Part shown: piece by piece, positions 50,561-59,479 of the stretch
Numbering within the stretch: position 1 is the stretch's first letter
Layout: each line of letters opens with the position of its first letter
Assembly: GCF_031769195.1 (NCBI RefSeq)
Contig: NZ_JAVHNP010000004.1
Coordinates: 565,613-629,612 of the forward strand
Source of the DNA: Vreelandella sp031769195
GTDB taxonomy: Bacteria > Pseudomonadota > Gammaproteobacteria > Pseudomonadales > Halomonadaceae
Length of the DNA stretch: 64,000 bases
Direction of reading: 5' to 3'
Program-made: the position numbers and the translations under genes
Notes under the pieces: model-generated
The model's input: only the letters and a program-made list of their open reading frames with translations
Databases searched by the model: none
Told to the model about the DNA's origin: nothing

Positions 50561-52894
50561 TTAGTTAAACAGGCGGCGAATACCGTCGCGCAGCTCTTGG
50601 CCTGCGCCTTCGCCCAGACGCTCATCAATGCGGTCCATGGATTCACCTAGCCGCTCTTCCAGCTCTTCTTCTACCCGGCTTCCGGCTTCGCTGCGCAGCA
50701 GGTCTACCACCGAGGCTTGAAACGCGGTGCGGTCAAAGCGGCACCACTGGGCTTTGTCGTCGCCCACATGGCCTTCACAGCGTACCGGTAGCGGTAGCTG
50801 CTGTAGCCGTGGGTTCACCTGACAAGCCGCATCGGCGGTGTCGACTAGCCGTGCATTGGCTTGGGTCGTGAAGTTGAGGCTGTTGAGGTTGAAGTCGCCT
50901 TCGCCTTGTACATCAATGCCCGGCAGCGCAATCAGCAGGTCGTCGCTTTCTACGACACCGTTGCGCACTTGGAAGGTGCCATCAAAGCGCTCGAAGCGGG
51001 TATCGGGATGCCATTCGCGCTCTACTTGCTGGCCTTCCAGCTGCGCCACCAGTTCGCACATCTCGCGGGAGATGTTGGTGCGCAGAATCGCGCCATCGTT
51101 AAGGCGTGCGGTTAACTCGCCGTTGAGATTGCTGAGCAGCACATCGCGACGATTGCCTTGAGTGGTTAAGGCACCTTCCAGATTGAAACGCCCGCGCAGC
51201 GGGGCTTCTTCCTCGCTGAAGGTTTCGATCAGCGGAGCCACTTGCACATTGCTGATGCTGGGGGAAAGCTGCCATTCCAGCACGCTATCGGTGGCATCCA
51301 GCTGGCCAGTGGCGCTGAGTTCACCGTCGTAGAAGCGCGATTCGAACGTGGTAAGACGGTGGTTGCCGTTTTCACCACGCAGCGCCAGCTGAGTGTCGTT
51401 AAAGGTCAGCCCGGCGAGCAGCAGTTGCTCTACGCTGAGATCGCCCTGCAACGTGAGTGTGCTTAACCACGCCTGGGGCAGCAGCGCTTCATCGGTTTGG
51501 GCGAAGGCTTTACGCAGCAGGCCACGGCTGGCCTGCTGGGCGGTGACTGGGCCGGGCAGGTAGTAATCCAGATTGAGCGTGTCGCCTTCCAGATTGAAGG
51601 CGAGCTGGGTGCCATCCAGCGCTGCCGACATATCGCCCGTAAAGGTGCTGTCATCGACGACTAACGACAGGCGCGGCAGTGCGACGCGCTCCAGGCTGCC
51701 CTCAATGGGGCTGGTGAGCGCCACATCGCTAAGCGCAGCTTCGCTGGCGGTATTTAGGGTCACTCCCGTACGCGAAATCCAGGGCCGAAGCGTAAACGGC
51801 GCGGCGGTTAACTGACCGCTGTATTGAGGAGCGTCGAGCAGCTGCTCGATATTTAAGTGTCCGCTCACACGCAGGCCATCCGGCCCGGTGAGCTGCACAT
51901 CTTTCAACTGGGCGGTTTGGGCAGCAAAGTCGGTATCTAGGCCAAATGCCAGCGCCAGCGCGAGGCTGCCCTGCCAGTTTTCGGGATGACGCAGCCCGGC
52001 TTCTAGCACGCCTTCCTTAACGCTAAGCTGCTGCTCGGCTAAACGCGCCACGATTTCAGCGGCGCGCAGGCTAAGCTGTTGAGGCTCGCTGGCCGCGCCT
52101 TGGCGTGTGTGCGTGGTGAGCTGGGTGTTTTCAAAGATGATTTGCTCATCTTTGAGCCCCAGGCGCAGGCGCGTTTCGAGGTTAACCTCGCTGGAGAGAT
52201 CAGGGGCGCGCTCCAACACTTCCGCATCCAGACGGTTGTGCTTGGTGAGGGTGAACATGGCTTTTAGCGGGAAAGAGCGCACGGGGTTCACGTTGGTGCC
52301 CGCGATATTGAGCGGTTGCACCCGCCATAGGGCCTGGCTCTGCTCATCGCGGTAGCGAATATCGGCATTTTTCACTTCGACGCTGGCAATATTCAATACA
52401 ACCGAGAGGTTGCCTGCATCGGCATGGGGGCCTGCGCTGGCCGGGGCCAGAACCGTTTCCGCAGTTTCGTTATTGTGCTCAGAGAGACGCTCTAGCAGCG
52501 GCTGCCAGTTGGCGACGCCTTCGGCACTCTTCTCTAGATTGAGGCGCATGCCGTCAAGCGTCAGGCCATCGACGGCAATTTCACCCCGCAGCAGCGGCGC
52601 AAAGGCCACGCTCACTTCGGCACGGTTAATCGCGGCAAAGGCGGTTTCGTCTTGGGTTTGCTCGGGCAGCCAAGCACGGGCCTGCTCGACGCTCACGCCA
52701 ATACGAGGGTAAAACGACCAGGTAATGGGGCCTTCAAGCGCCAGGTTCAGGCCAGTTTGCTCCTCTACCACCGCCGTTAAGCGCGGCTTGAAGTCTTCTG
52801 GGTCTAAAAAGGTGGTGACGTACACCACAGCGGCCACGGCCACGATGGCTAAAATACCAACGGCCGCCAGCAAAATACGTAATAGCTGTTTCAT
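50561..52894 (-). CDS. AsmA family outer-membrane biogenesis protein
   Basis: A 777-residue protein anchored by a hydrophobic N-terminal helix (LLRILLAAVGILAIVAVAAVVYV) with a large periplasmic part. The start of the AsmA domain, DPEDFKPRLTAVVEEQTGLNLALEGPI near residues 32-58, is typical, and the C-terminal AsmA_2-type part, LNGELTARLNDGAILRTNISREMC near 635, is also present. AsmA-like proteins are thought to bridge phospholipid movement or affect outer-membrane assembly. It abuts the stop of the PanZ-like gene with no gap, so they are coupled. Confidence 0.88.
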   Translation of the reverse strand: MKQLLRILLAAVGILAIVAVAAVVYVTTFLDPEDFKPRLTAVVEEQTGLNLALEGPITWSFYPRIGVSVEQARAWLPEQTQDETAFAAINRAEVSVAFAPLLRGEIAVDGLTLDGMRLNLEKSAEGVANWQPLLERLSEHNNETAETVLAPASAGPHADAGNLSVVLNIASVEVKNADIRYRDEQSQALWRVQPLNIAGTNVNPVRSFPLKAMFTLTKHNRLDAEVLERAPDLSSEVNLETRLRLGLKDEQIIFENTQLTTHTRQGAASEPQQLSLRAAEIVARLAEQQLSVKEGVLEAGLRHPENWQGSLALALAFGLDTDFAAQTAQLKDVQLTGPDGLRVSGHLNIEQLLDAPQYSGQLTAAPFTLRPWISRTGVTLNTASEAALSDVALTSPIEGSLERVALPRLSLVVDDSTFTGDMSAALDGTQLAFNLEGDTLNLDYYLPGPVTAQQASRGLLRKAFAQTDEALLPQAWLSTLTLQGDLSVEQLLLAGLTFNDTQLALRGENGNHRLTTFESRFYDGELSATGQLDATDSVLEWQLSPSISNVQVAPLIETFSEEEAPLRGRFNLEGALTTQGNRRDVLLSNLNGELTARLNDGAILRTNISREMCELVAQLEGQQVEREWHPDTRFERFDGTFQVRNGVVESDDLLIALPGIDVQGEGDFNLNSLNFTTQANARLVDTADAACQVNPRLQQLPLPVRCEGHVGDDKAQWCRFDRTAFQASVVDLLRSEAGSRVEEELEERLGESMDRIDERLGEGAGQELRDGIRRLFN

Positions 52895-53374
52895 TTACCC
52901 TTTCCCTTGTGGGTCTAGCTCAACAAAATCACTGGTCGCCTGCTGCTCGGGCTCAGACGATGGGTCGGCCACGGGCCGATAGCCCAATTTCGATAGCAGC
53001 ACGCGGTCTGCCAACGGCAGTGTGGTGGTGGCAATTCGCAGCACGCGCCCCTCCTGCTTGGCTTGCTCGCCGATGAGCGCCATTAACCGCGAACCAACGC
53101 CCCGGCGGCGGGTGGTTTTGCGCACGCACAGTTCCGCCAGCCACCAAGCGCGGTCGTCGGCCTCTTGCACGGCCACCGCGCCCAGCAGGCGGTCGTTGAA
53201 GTGGGCACAGGCAAACACGTGCTGCCCGCTTAAATGCTGTTCAATAAATGGCAAAACCGTGGGAGTGGGCATGCGCTCCTGAGGCGCATCTTCATAGATG
53301 CGGATTAGGTCGATGCGCACCTGCTCGTCTGCTTCCCAACGGGCCTGGTCGACATATTGCAGTGTCACCGGCAT
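52895..53374 (-). CDS. GNAT protein resembling PanZ/PanM
   Basis: A 159-residue acetyltransferase-fold protein. FNDRLLGAVAV and LCVRKTTRRRGVGSRLM are close to the matching parts of E. coli PanZ (PanM), which binds acetyl-CoA and drives self-cleavage of the aspartate decarboxylase PanD, so tuning pantothenate synthesis. The RRRGVG acetyl-CoA loop is intact. It has an extra N-terminal segment of about 35 residues relative to PanZ. An ordinary GNAT acetyltransferase is the alternative. It is upstream of and directly abuts the AsmA gene. Confidence 0.72.
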   Translation of the reverse strand: MPVTLQYVDQARWEADEQVRIDLIRIYEDAPQERMPTPTVLPFIEQHLSGQHVFACAHFNDRLLGAVAVQEADDRAWWLAELCVRKTTRRRGVGSRLMALIGEQAKQEGRVLRIATTTLPLADRVLLSKLGYRPVADPSSEPEQQATSDFVELDPQGKG

Positions 53375-53547
53375 GGTGAAATCCTCGTTGCCAACGCAGC
53401 TAGGCTGCTATGTTAGCGCCGCAAACGGCGGCGACATTCCCCGCATTGTAGCGGATGGGGGCGCCGATTCTCTATAATGGTTGTTTTGGCCGCAGTTGCC
53501 GCCCGCCGATTATTCCTCAGAGTGCGCTCCGGCGCAGGAGATGCAAC

Positions 53548-54141
53548 ATGTCAGCGCGTATTGCCACGGTAAGCCGTGACACCAACGAAACGCAGATTAC
53601 GGTCAGCGTCAACCTAGATGGTGAAGGCCGTCTTAACTGCGAAACTGGCGTTCCGTTTCTAGACCACATGCTGGATCAAGTGGCTCGGCATGGAATGGTA
53701 GACCTCGATATTCACGCCAAAGGCGACCTGCATATCGATGACCACCACACCGTTGAAGACTTGGGCATCACCCTGGGCCAGGCGTTTAACGAAGCCATCG
53801 GCGATAAGCGTGGCATTTACCGCTACGGCCATGCCTATGTGCCGCTGGACGAAGCGCTCTCTCGGGTTGTGATCGACTTCTCTGGCCGCCCTGGCCTGTA
53901 TATGAATGTCGAGTTCACCCGCGATACGATTGGCCGCATGGATACCCAGCTTTTTTGGGAATTTTTCCAGGGCTTTGTGAACCATGCCCGCGTGACGCTG
54001 CATATCGACAACGTGAAAGGCTTTAATGCTCACCATCAGGCTGAGACGATCTTCAAAGCCTTTGGCCGCGCGCTGCGCATGGCCGTCGCGGAAGACCCGC
54101 GCATGGCCGGGCAAATGCCGTCCACGAAGGGAAGCTTATAA
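53548..54141 (+). CDS. hisB: Imidazoleglycerol-phosphate dehydratase
   Basis: A 197-residue monofunctional HisB, which removes water from imidazoleglycerol phosphate in the seventh step of histidine synthesis. The metal-binding repeats are FLDHMLDQVARHG near residue 37 and DDHHTVEDLGI near 65, and later HHQAETIFKAFGRAL repeats the pattern. ATG at 53548, with AGGAG before it, is preferred to the long frame from 53455. It leads the hisB-hisH-hisA-hisF run; it lacks the phosphatase domain of the enterobacterial fusion. Confidence 0.96.
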   Translation: MSARIATVSRDTNETQITVSVNLDGEGRLNCETGVPFLDHMLDQVARHGMVDLDIHAKGDLHIDDHHTVEDLGITLGQAFNEAIGDKRGIYRYGHAYVPLDEALSRVVIDFSGRPGLYMNVEFTRDTIGRMDTQLFWEFFQGFVNHARVTLHIDNVKGFNAHHQAETIFKAFGRALRMAVAEDPRMAGQMPSTKGSL

Positions 54142-54235
54142 TGCCGAGCGTTGCGATTAGCAGCGTGACTGCACGCATCTCGCCCGCGACACTCTCGCCT
54201 ATGAATCTATCGCCTACGACCTTAAGGAGCGCTTC

Positions 54236-54877
54236 ATGACCATTGCGGTAATCGATTATGGAATGGGCAATCTACATTCGGTGGCCAAGGCGTTAGAGCA
54301 CGTCACCCATGAGAATGTGATTATCACCCGCGACCCACGGCGTATTTTAGGCGCAACCCGTTTGGTGCTGCCCGGCCAGGGGGCGATCCGCGACTGTGTA
54401 GGCGAGCTTGAGCGCACGGAGCTACGCGGGCTGGTAGACGATGTTCTAACCCGCCAAGCCAAGCCGCTATTGGGCATTTGTGTGGGCCAGCAAATGCTTA
54501 TGGAGCGCAGTGAAGAGAACGGCGGCGTTGACTGCCTAGGCTTCTTCCAAGGTAGCGTGGACCGTTTCCCTGCGGATATGCGCGATGCCCAAGAGCAACG
54601 TTTAAAAGTGCCGCACATGGGTTGGAACTTAGTGGCCCAGCACCACGACCATCCGCTGTGGGCTGGCATTGACGATAACGAACACTTTTACTTTGTGCAC
54701 AGCTACTTCGTGAATGCCGCCGACGATGCGCAGGTGTTCGGCACCACGCAATACGGCAGTGTGAAGGCTCACGTGGCCATTGGCCGCGATGCTACCTTTG
54801 CTGTGCAGTTTCACCCGGAAAAAAGCTCCCGTGCGGGCCTTCGCCTGCTGGAAAATTTTGTCACCTGGACGCCCTGA
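54236..54877 (+). CDS. hisH: Imidazole glycerol phosphate synthase, glutamine amidotransferase subunit
   Basis: A 213-residue class I glutaminase that feeds ammonia to HisF. The nucleophile is in LLGICVGQQMLME (Cys near residue 82), and the other triad residues are in VQFHPEKSSRAG near residue 195. Its start IDYGMGNLHSVAKALE is typical. About 95 bases of non-coding sequence separate it from hisB. Every catalytic residue is intact, in contrast with the amidotransferase-like protein at 57681-58373. Confidence 0.96.
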   Translation: MTIAVIDYGMGNLHSVAKALEHVTHENVIITRDPRRILGATRLVLPGQGAIRDCVGELERTELRGLVDDVLTRQAKPLLGICVGQQMLMERSEENGGVDCLGFFQGSVDRFPADMRDAQEQRLKVPHMGWNLVAQHHDHPLWAGIDDNEHFYFVHSYFVNAADDAQVFGTTQYGSVKAHVAIGRDATFAVQFHPEKSSRAGLRLLENFVTWTP

Positions 54878-54888
54878 GAGGTTTCACT

Positions 54889-55635
54889 ATGTTGGTAATT
54901 CCCGCGATTGATCTCAAAGACGGCCAGTGTGTGCGTTTGAAACAGGGCCGCATGGAAGATGCGACCTCGTATGGCGACGACCCGGTGGCCATGGCCGCAC
55001 GCTGGGTAGAAGCAGGCGCACGCCGCTTACACCTAGTAGATCTAAACGGTGCGTTTGAAGGCAAGCCGGTAAACGGTGAGGCGGTTACGGCCATCGCCCG
55101 TGCTTACCCTAATCTGCCGATTCAAATTGGCGGCGGCATTCGTTCAGCAGAAACCATTGAGCACTACTTAAGCGCCGGTGTTTCTTACGTAATTATCGGC
55201 ACCAAAGCGGTAAAAGAGCCCGAGTTTGTGGGCGAGATGTGCCGCGCGTTCCCCGGCCATATTATTGTTGGCCTGGACGCTAAAGATGGCTATGTGGCCA
55301 CCGACGGCTGGGCGGAAGTCTCTACCGTGAAAGCCACGGAGCTGGCCAAGCGCTTCGCCAACGATGGCGTCTCTAGCATTGTGTACACCGATATTGCCCG
55401 CGACGGCATGATGCAGGGTGTCAACGTGGAAGCGACTGCGGCCCTTGCCCGTGAAGGCGGCCTGCCGGTGATCGCTTCTGGCGGTGTCACCAACTTGGAC
55501 GATATTCGCGCCCTGTGTGATGTGGCCGACAGCGGCATTTTAGGTGCCATTACAGGCCGTGCCATTTATGAAGGCAGCCTGGACGTGGCGGAAGCCCAGC
55601 GTTTAAGCGACCAGCTTAGCGGAGGCGGTGAATGA
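54889..55635 (+). CDS. hisA: Phosphoribosylformimino-AICAR-phosphate isomerase
   Basis: A 248-residue TIM barrel that opens the ribosyl ring of ProFAR by an Amadori rearrangement. IPAIDLKDGQCVRLKQG at residues 4-20 holds the catalytic aspartate, VGLDAKDGYVATDGW near 126 the second one, and VIASGGVTNLDDIRAL near 195 the phosphate-binding loop. It overlaps hisF by four bases (ATGA), giving balanced production of the two sister enzymes. Confidence 0.97.
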   Translation: MLVIPAIDLKDGQCVRLKQGRMEDATSYGDDPVAMAARWVEAGARRLHLVDLNGAFEGKPVNGEAVTAIARAYPNLPIQIGGGIRSAETIEHYLSAGVSYVIIGTKAVKEPEFVGEMCRAFPGHIIVGLDAKDGYVATDGWAEVSTVKATELAKRFANDGVSSIVYTDIARDGMMQGVNVEATAALAREGGLPVIASGGVTNLDDIRALCDVADSGILGAITGRAIYEGSLDVAEAQRLSDQLSGGGE

Positions 55636-56405
55636 GCTTATCAAAGCGGATTATCCCCTGTTTGGATGTGGACGCCGGGCGCGTGGTGAAAGGCGTTAAC
55701 TTTGTGGGTATTCGTGATGCAGGCGACCCGGTGGAGATCGCCCAGCGCTACAATCAGCAGGGTGCGGATGAGATCACGTTCTTAGACATCACCGCCAGCC
55801 ACGAAGACCGCGCCACCACGGTGGATATGGTCGAGCGGATTGCAGGCGAAGTGTTTATTCCCCTGACCGTGGGCGGCGGTATTCGTACCTGCGATGATAT
55901 TCGCACCATGCTGAACGCAGGGGCCGACAAGGTCTCTATCAACACGGCGGCAGTCACCAACCCTGAGTTTGTGCGTGAGGCGGCCGAGCGTTTCGGCAGC
56001 CAGTGCATTGTCGTGGCGATCGATGCAAAGAAAGTGTCTGAGGAAGGCGAGCCCGACCGCTGGGAGATTTTCACCCACGGCGGCCGACGCTCAACAGGAC
56101 TGGATGCCGTGGAGTGGGCCAAGAAAATGGTCGACTTCGGCGCAGGCGAACTGCTGCTCACCAGCATGGACCGCGACGGCACGAAGATTGGCTTTGACCT
56201 TGGCGTAACGCGCGCCATTTCAGACGCGGTGAGCGTACCTGTGATTGCTTCTGGCGGCGTGGGTAACCTGGATCACTTAGTGGATGGCGTGCTGAAGGGC
56301 GGCGCGGATGCGGTATTGGCTGCCAGCATCTTCCACTTCGGTGAACATACCATTCCCGAAGCTAAGCGCTATATGGCCGAGCGCGGCATCGAAATGCGCC
56401 TGTAG
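55632..56405 (+). CDS. hisF: Imidazole glycerol phosphate synthase, cyclase subunit
   Basis: A 257-residue TIM barrel that closes the imidazole ring and releases AICAR, using ammonia from HisH. The catalytic aspartates are in IPCLDVDAGRVVKGVNF near residue 10 and VVAIDAKKVSEEG near 130; VIASGGVGNLDHLVDG near 220 is the phosphate-binding loop. It is the last his gene of the run; hisG, hisD and hisI/E are not present in the window. Confidence 0.97.
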   Translation: MSLSKRIIPCLDVDAGRVVKGVNFVGIRDAGDPVEIAQRYNQQGADEITFLDITASHEDRATTVDMVERIAGEVFIPLTVGGGIRTCDDIRTMLNAGADKVSINTAAVTNPEFVREAAERFGSQCIVVAIDAKKVSEEGEPDRWEIFTHGGRRSTGLDAVEWAKKMVDFGAGELLLTSMDRDGTKIGFDLGVTRAISDAVSVPVIASGGVGNLDHLVDGVLKGGADAVLAASIFHFGEHTIPEAKRYMAERGIEMRL

Positions 56406-56439
56406 CCTATGCTGTTATCCCTTCATTAAGGAACGCCTT

Positions 56440-56946
56440 ATGCTGCGCTATTTTCCATGGATGGGAGGCATAGCAGGACTATGGCTGAGTGCTTCTGCCT
56501 CAGCCTTTTCTATGCCTGATTGGCCACCCCCCCTAGAGCTTGACCATACGCTGGTACAAACCAGCCTGCTGACACGCCATTTTGAACCCGATCCAGAGCA
56601 TACTAACCAGCAACACCTCTTGAGTCTGGAGCTTCACAACCCAGACCGCTGGCTAGCCGGCGCGGCGTGGTTTAAAAACTCTTTCGACCAGCCTACCTGG
56701 TACTTTTATGCGGGTAGGGAGTTTCCGCTCTGGCAGTTCGCCGACGAGGTGAACGTACGTGCCAAACTCACCGGTGGCTTGTTACGCGGCTATAAAGACG
56801 AGTACCGAGATAAAATTCCGCTCAACCATTTAGAGATCGCCCCCGCGCTATTGCCCAGCATTGGCATACAGTGGAGGCACTTCGAGTCGGACCTGATTAT
56901 CTTCGGTACCGCAGGCATGATGGTGACGGCAGGCGTGCGCTTTTAA
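56440..56946 (+). CDS. Probable outer-membrane beta-barrel protein, function unknown
   Basis: A 168-residue exported protein with signal MLRYFPWMGGIAGL to ASA-FSMP. The mature part alternates hydrophobic and polar residues, with aromatic girdle-like ends: LLSLELHNPDRWLAGAAWFKNSF near residue 65 and TGGLLRGYKDEYRDKIPLNH near 109, closing in GTAGMMVTAGVRF with a terminal phenylalanine, as in outer-membrane barrels. It is similar in outline to small PagP-like barrels; an enzymatic role is not shown. The ATG at 56440 with AAGGAA upstream is used. It follows hisF by 34 bases. Confidence 0.65.
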   Translation: MLRYFPWMGGIAGLWLSASASAFSMPDWPPPLELDHTLVQTSLLTRHFEPDPEHTNQQHLLSLELHNPDRWLAGAAWFKNSFDQPTWYFYAGREFPLWQFADEVNVRAKLTGGLLRGYKDEYRDKIPLNHLEIAPALLPSIGIQWRHFESDLIIFGTAGMMVTAGVRF

Positions 56947-56950
56947 CGCC

Positions 56951-57553
56951 CTACTCGTCGCCCTCGTCCAACGTTAGCCCTAAATTACTAATGCCGTTAT
57001 TACGCCCAAGCGTGCGGATCTCTTTTAGCGTGGATTTGTTGATCGGCTCGCTGACCGCTTCCAGCACCGCGTCTTGGAAGTCGTTTTCGTCCTCCATCAG
57101 CGGATGATCGCGAATAATCAGCGCCAGCGCTTGGGCATCCACTTCCCCTTCAGTCAGTTCGATAAACGCACGCACACCGGCGCGGGAGGTGCGGCTCACG
57201 TCTAGCACAGCTTCTGGGGATTCGCCCTGTAGCGTATCCAAAAGTGCCGATATCGAGACAACGGCATCCAGCGCCCGGCGTGCGCCAAAGCTCTCGTCCT
57301 CTTCCGGTGGCTCGCACTCGGCCAGCTTTTCGGCTTGGCGGGCAAAGTCGATGCTGGCATTCGGTACGCTAAGGCGTTCCCACACAAGGCTCAAGACCGT
57401 CCGCAGGGTATGGCCGTCACCATGGCCGCTGGTTTGCTCGTAGAGGGCGTAGTTCGGCAGTAGGCGCTCGCATAATGCTGCCATAAACGCTTGCTGAGCG
57501 GGCAACGGCAGCTGTTGCAGCCGCTGATAGAATCCTTGGGGGTTAGCCACCAT
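56951..57553 (-). CDS. yjaG: DUF416 family protein YjaG
   Basis: A 200-residue cytosolic protein of the YjaG (DUF416) family. The start FYQRLQQLPLPAQQAFMAALCERLLPNYALY and the acidic stretch ECEPPEEDESFGARRALDAVVSI match the family, as does the ending NDFQDAVLEAV. It is mostly helical; no reaction is known. ATG at 57553, preceded by CAGGAAA, is preferred to the start at 57682, since the extra 43 residues are not family-like and overlap the divergent gene's leader. Confidence 0.85.
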   Translation of the reverse strand: MVANPQGFYQRLQQLPLPAQQAFMAALCERLLPNYALYEQTSGHGDGHTLRTVLSLVWERLSVPNASIDFARQAEKLAECEPPEEDESFGARRALDAVVSISALLDTLQGESPEAVLDVSRTSRAGVRAFIELTEGEVDAQALALIIRDHPLMEDENDFQDAVLEAVSEPINKSTLKEIRTLGRNNGISNLGLTLDEGDE

Positions 57554-57680
57554 ACTGATTTCCTGGGTCACTGTGTTTATCAAACTGAGTTGGTGAAATG
57601 AACGCGATACGTTATCGTCGCACTTCCGCAGCGGGTGATCCCCGCAGCGTATGATGTGCTCGGCCGGCGAGGAGATTACC

Positions 57681-58373
57681 ATGCATATCCATCTGCTACA
57701 GCACGGCCCTGACCATGGCCCCGCTCGTCTTACCGACTGGCTTGTGAGTATGGGCCATAGTTACACCGTTTTTCACCTCTACGCGGGCGAACTGACGCCA
57801 CGCCTAGGCGAGTGCGATGCGCTTATTGTGCTAGATGGCCCAGAAGCCTTCTATAGCGAGCCACCTGCCTGGCATAAGCCAGAGCGTAAACTGCTCAACC
57901 GTTACCTGGATAGCCAAAAACCCCTGCTCGGCATTGGCCTGGGCGCGCTGTGGATCGCCGAGGCGCTGGATGCCGTGATTGCCCCAGGTACTTATCCCGA
58001 AGCGGGCTGGCATCAGGTGACGCTAGCCTCAGAAAGCAGCTTTGATTTACCGGAGCAGTTTGAGGCGTTTATGTGGCACCGGCTGGTGTTTAGCCTGCCG
58101 GATAACGCGCTGCCGCTGGGCGGTAGCGCTGCCGCCCCGCTGCAGGGGTTTAGCTGGGATGCCGGCCGCGTTGCTGGGCTGCTTTGCCATTTAGAAACCA
58201 CCCAAGCGAGCGTGATGGCACTTTTACAAGGCAGCGAGCGCCCTGCAGCGACACACCCGGCGGCTAGCCACTTTTTGCAAGCCAACGAGCATATTCTGGA
58301 AGATACCTCCCGCTTTCAGCGCTTAGCACCGCTGCTAGACCGCGTCATGACGCAATGGCTGAAAACAGCGTAG
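57681..58373 (+). CDS. Class I glutamine amidotransferase-like protein lacking the nucleophile
   Basis: A 230-residue protein with the fold of GuaA-type glutaminase domains: LIVLDGPEAFY near residue 48, PLLGIGLGALWIAEAL near 82, and GLLCHLETTQ near 166. The nucleophile cysteine expected at the nucleophile elbow (G-x-C-x-G) is glycine here (G86 in GIGLG), while the histidine and glutamate of the triad remain as H170 and E172. So normal glutamine hydrolysis is not expected. It may bind a partner or ligand. ATG at 57681 has GAGGAGA upstream. It is divergent from yjaG. Confidence 0.75.
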   Translation: MHIHLLQHGPDHGPARLTDWLVSMGHSYTVFHLYAGELTPRLGECDALIVLDGPEAFYSEPPAWHKPERKLLNRYLDSQKPLLGIGLGALWIAEALDAVIAPGTYPEAGWHQVTLASESSFDLPEQFEAFMWHRLVFSLPDNALPLGGSAAAPLQGFSWDAGRVAGLLCHLETTQASVMALLQGSERPAATHPAASHFLQANEHILEDTSRFQRLAPLLDRVMTQWLKTA

Positions 58374-58390
58374 CCCAGTGACTCCTGCGG

Positions 58391-59479
58391 TTAAGCACTC
58401 CACTGCTGAGCGGCGGCGAGACAGCTCTCCCAATCGCCCACATGCAATTCAGCAGGTCGGCTGGCCTGCTGTTTTTCAACATGGTAGCGGTAGAGCGGGT
58501 CATAATATTCGGTTAACAGCGGAGCAAGCCACGCTTCATGGGCTTGAATATCACCCGCAGCATGGGCTCGAAACGCCATGGCCTGCATGCGCTGTAGCCG
58601 CTGCAAGCGCGCATTGCCTAGCCGTTTGGCTAACCGTTCGAGGGCGCTGGCTAGCTGACGCTGCATGCGTTGCCAACCTTCCTGCGGCCCATAGCGTTCG
58701 GCATAGCCCTGCTCAAGCGCTTCAATATAGTCCCGGCGCAGCTGGTCTAACCGCCAATCTAGCGGCATTTCCACCCGAATACGCGGCGCTCGCTGCAGGG
58801 CGTGCCAAAACGCTAGGGGGATATTAGCGTTACCAATCTGCCGGGACTCATCTTCCAGCACCAGCTTGCCGTGCTGGCCAATTAAACGCTGCGCTAGCGC
58901 GTGCTCAAAATCGATTTGAGTGGTGGGGTCGTCAGGCTGTCGCCCAAAAGCAGACCCTTTATGATTGGCGCAGGCTTCTAAATCAATGCCGTTGGGAAGT
59001 TGGTTAATCAGTTGAGTTTTCGCGCAGCCGGTCAGCCCCGACACCACCAGCATCGGCTGGCGAGCGGCTTCATCAATACGCTGGCACAGCCGCTGGCGAA
59101 GCGCTTTCCAGCCGCCCTCAACGCGCGGCCGTTGCAGCCCCACATCCGCCAGCCACTGCTGGGCAATTTGTGAGCGCAGCCCACCACGAAAGCAGTAAAT
59201 AACCGCCTCTGGATGCTGCGCTAAATAAGACTGCCAAGCAGCCACGCGCGCTTGCTTCACGTCACCGCTTACTAAACGCTCGCCCAGCGCAATGGCGGCC
59301 TGCTGCCCCTGCTGTTTGTAGGCAATACCCACCTGGTGGCGCTCTTCATCCACCATTAACGGTAAGTTGACGGCCCCTGGTAGGCTGCCTTGGGCAAACT
59401 CTACCGGGGCGCGCACATCTATCAGCGGCGTTTGGGCGGCGACTAACTCAAGCGCGGCGGATACCGTGGGTAGTGTCAT
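58391..59479 (-). CDS. selU: tRNA 2-selenouridine/geranyl-2-thiouridine synthase
   Basis: A 362-residue enzyme (MnmH) that replaces 2-thiouridine by 2-selenouridine at the wobble position of tRNAs for Lys, Glu and Gln. The N-terminal rhodanese domain has the active cysteine in VIYCFRGGLRSQ near residue 96. The C-terminal P-loop domain has SGLTGCAKTQLI near residue 147, slightly divergent from the usual G-x-x-x-x-G-K-T. It overlaps selD by four bases and receives selenophosphate from it. Confidence 0.94.
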   Translation of the reverse strand: MTLPTVSAALELVAAQTPLIDVRAPVEFAQGSLPGAVNLPLMVDEERHQVGIAYKQQGQQAAIALGERLVSGDVKQARVAAWQSYLAQHPEAVIYCFRGGLRSQIAQQWLADVGLQRPRVEGGWKALRQRLCQRIDEAARQPMLVVSGLTGCAKTQLINQLPNGIDLEACANHKGSAFGRQPDDPTTQIDFEHALAQRLIGQHGKLVLEDESRQIGNANIPLAFWHALQRAPRIRVEMPLDWRLDQLRRDYIEALEQGYAERYGPQEGWQRMQRQLASALERLAKRLGNARLQRLQRMQAMAFRAHAAGDIQAHEAWLAPLLTEYYDPLYRYHVEKQQASRPAELHVGDWESCLAAAQQWSA

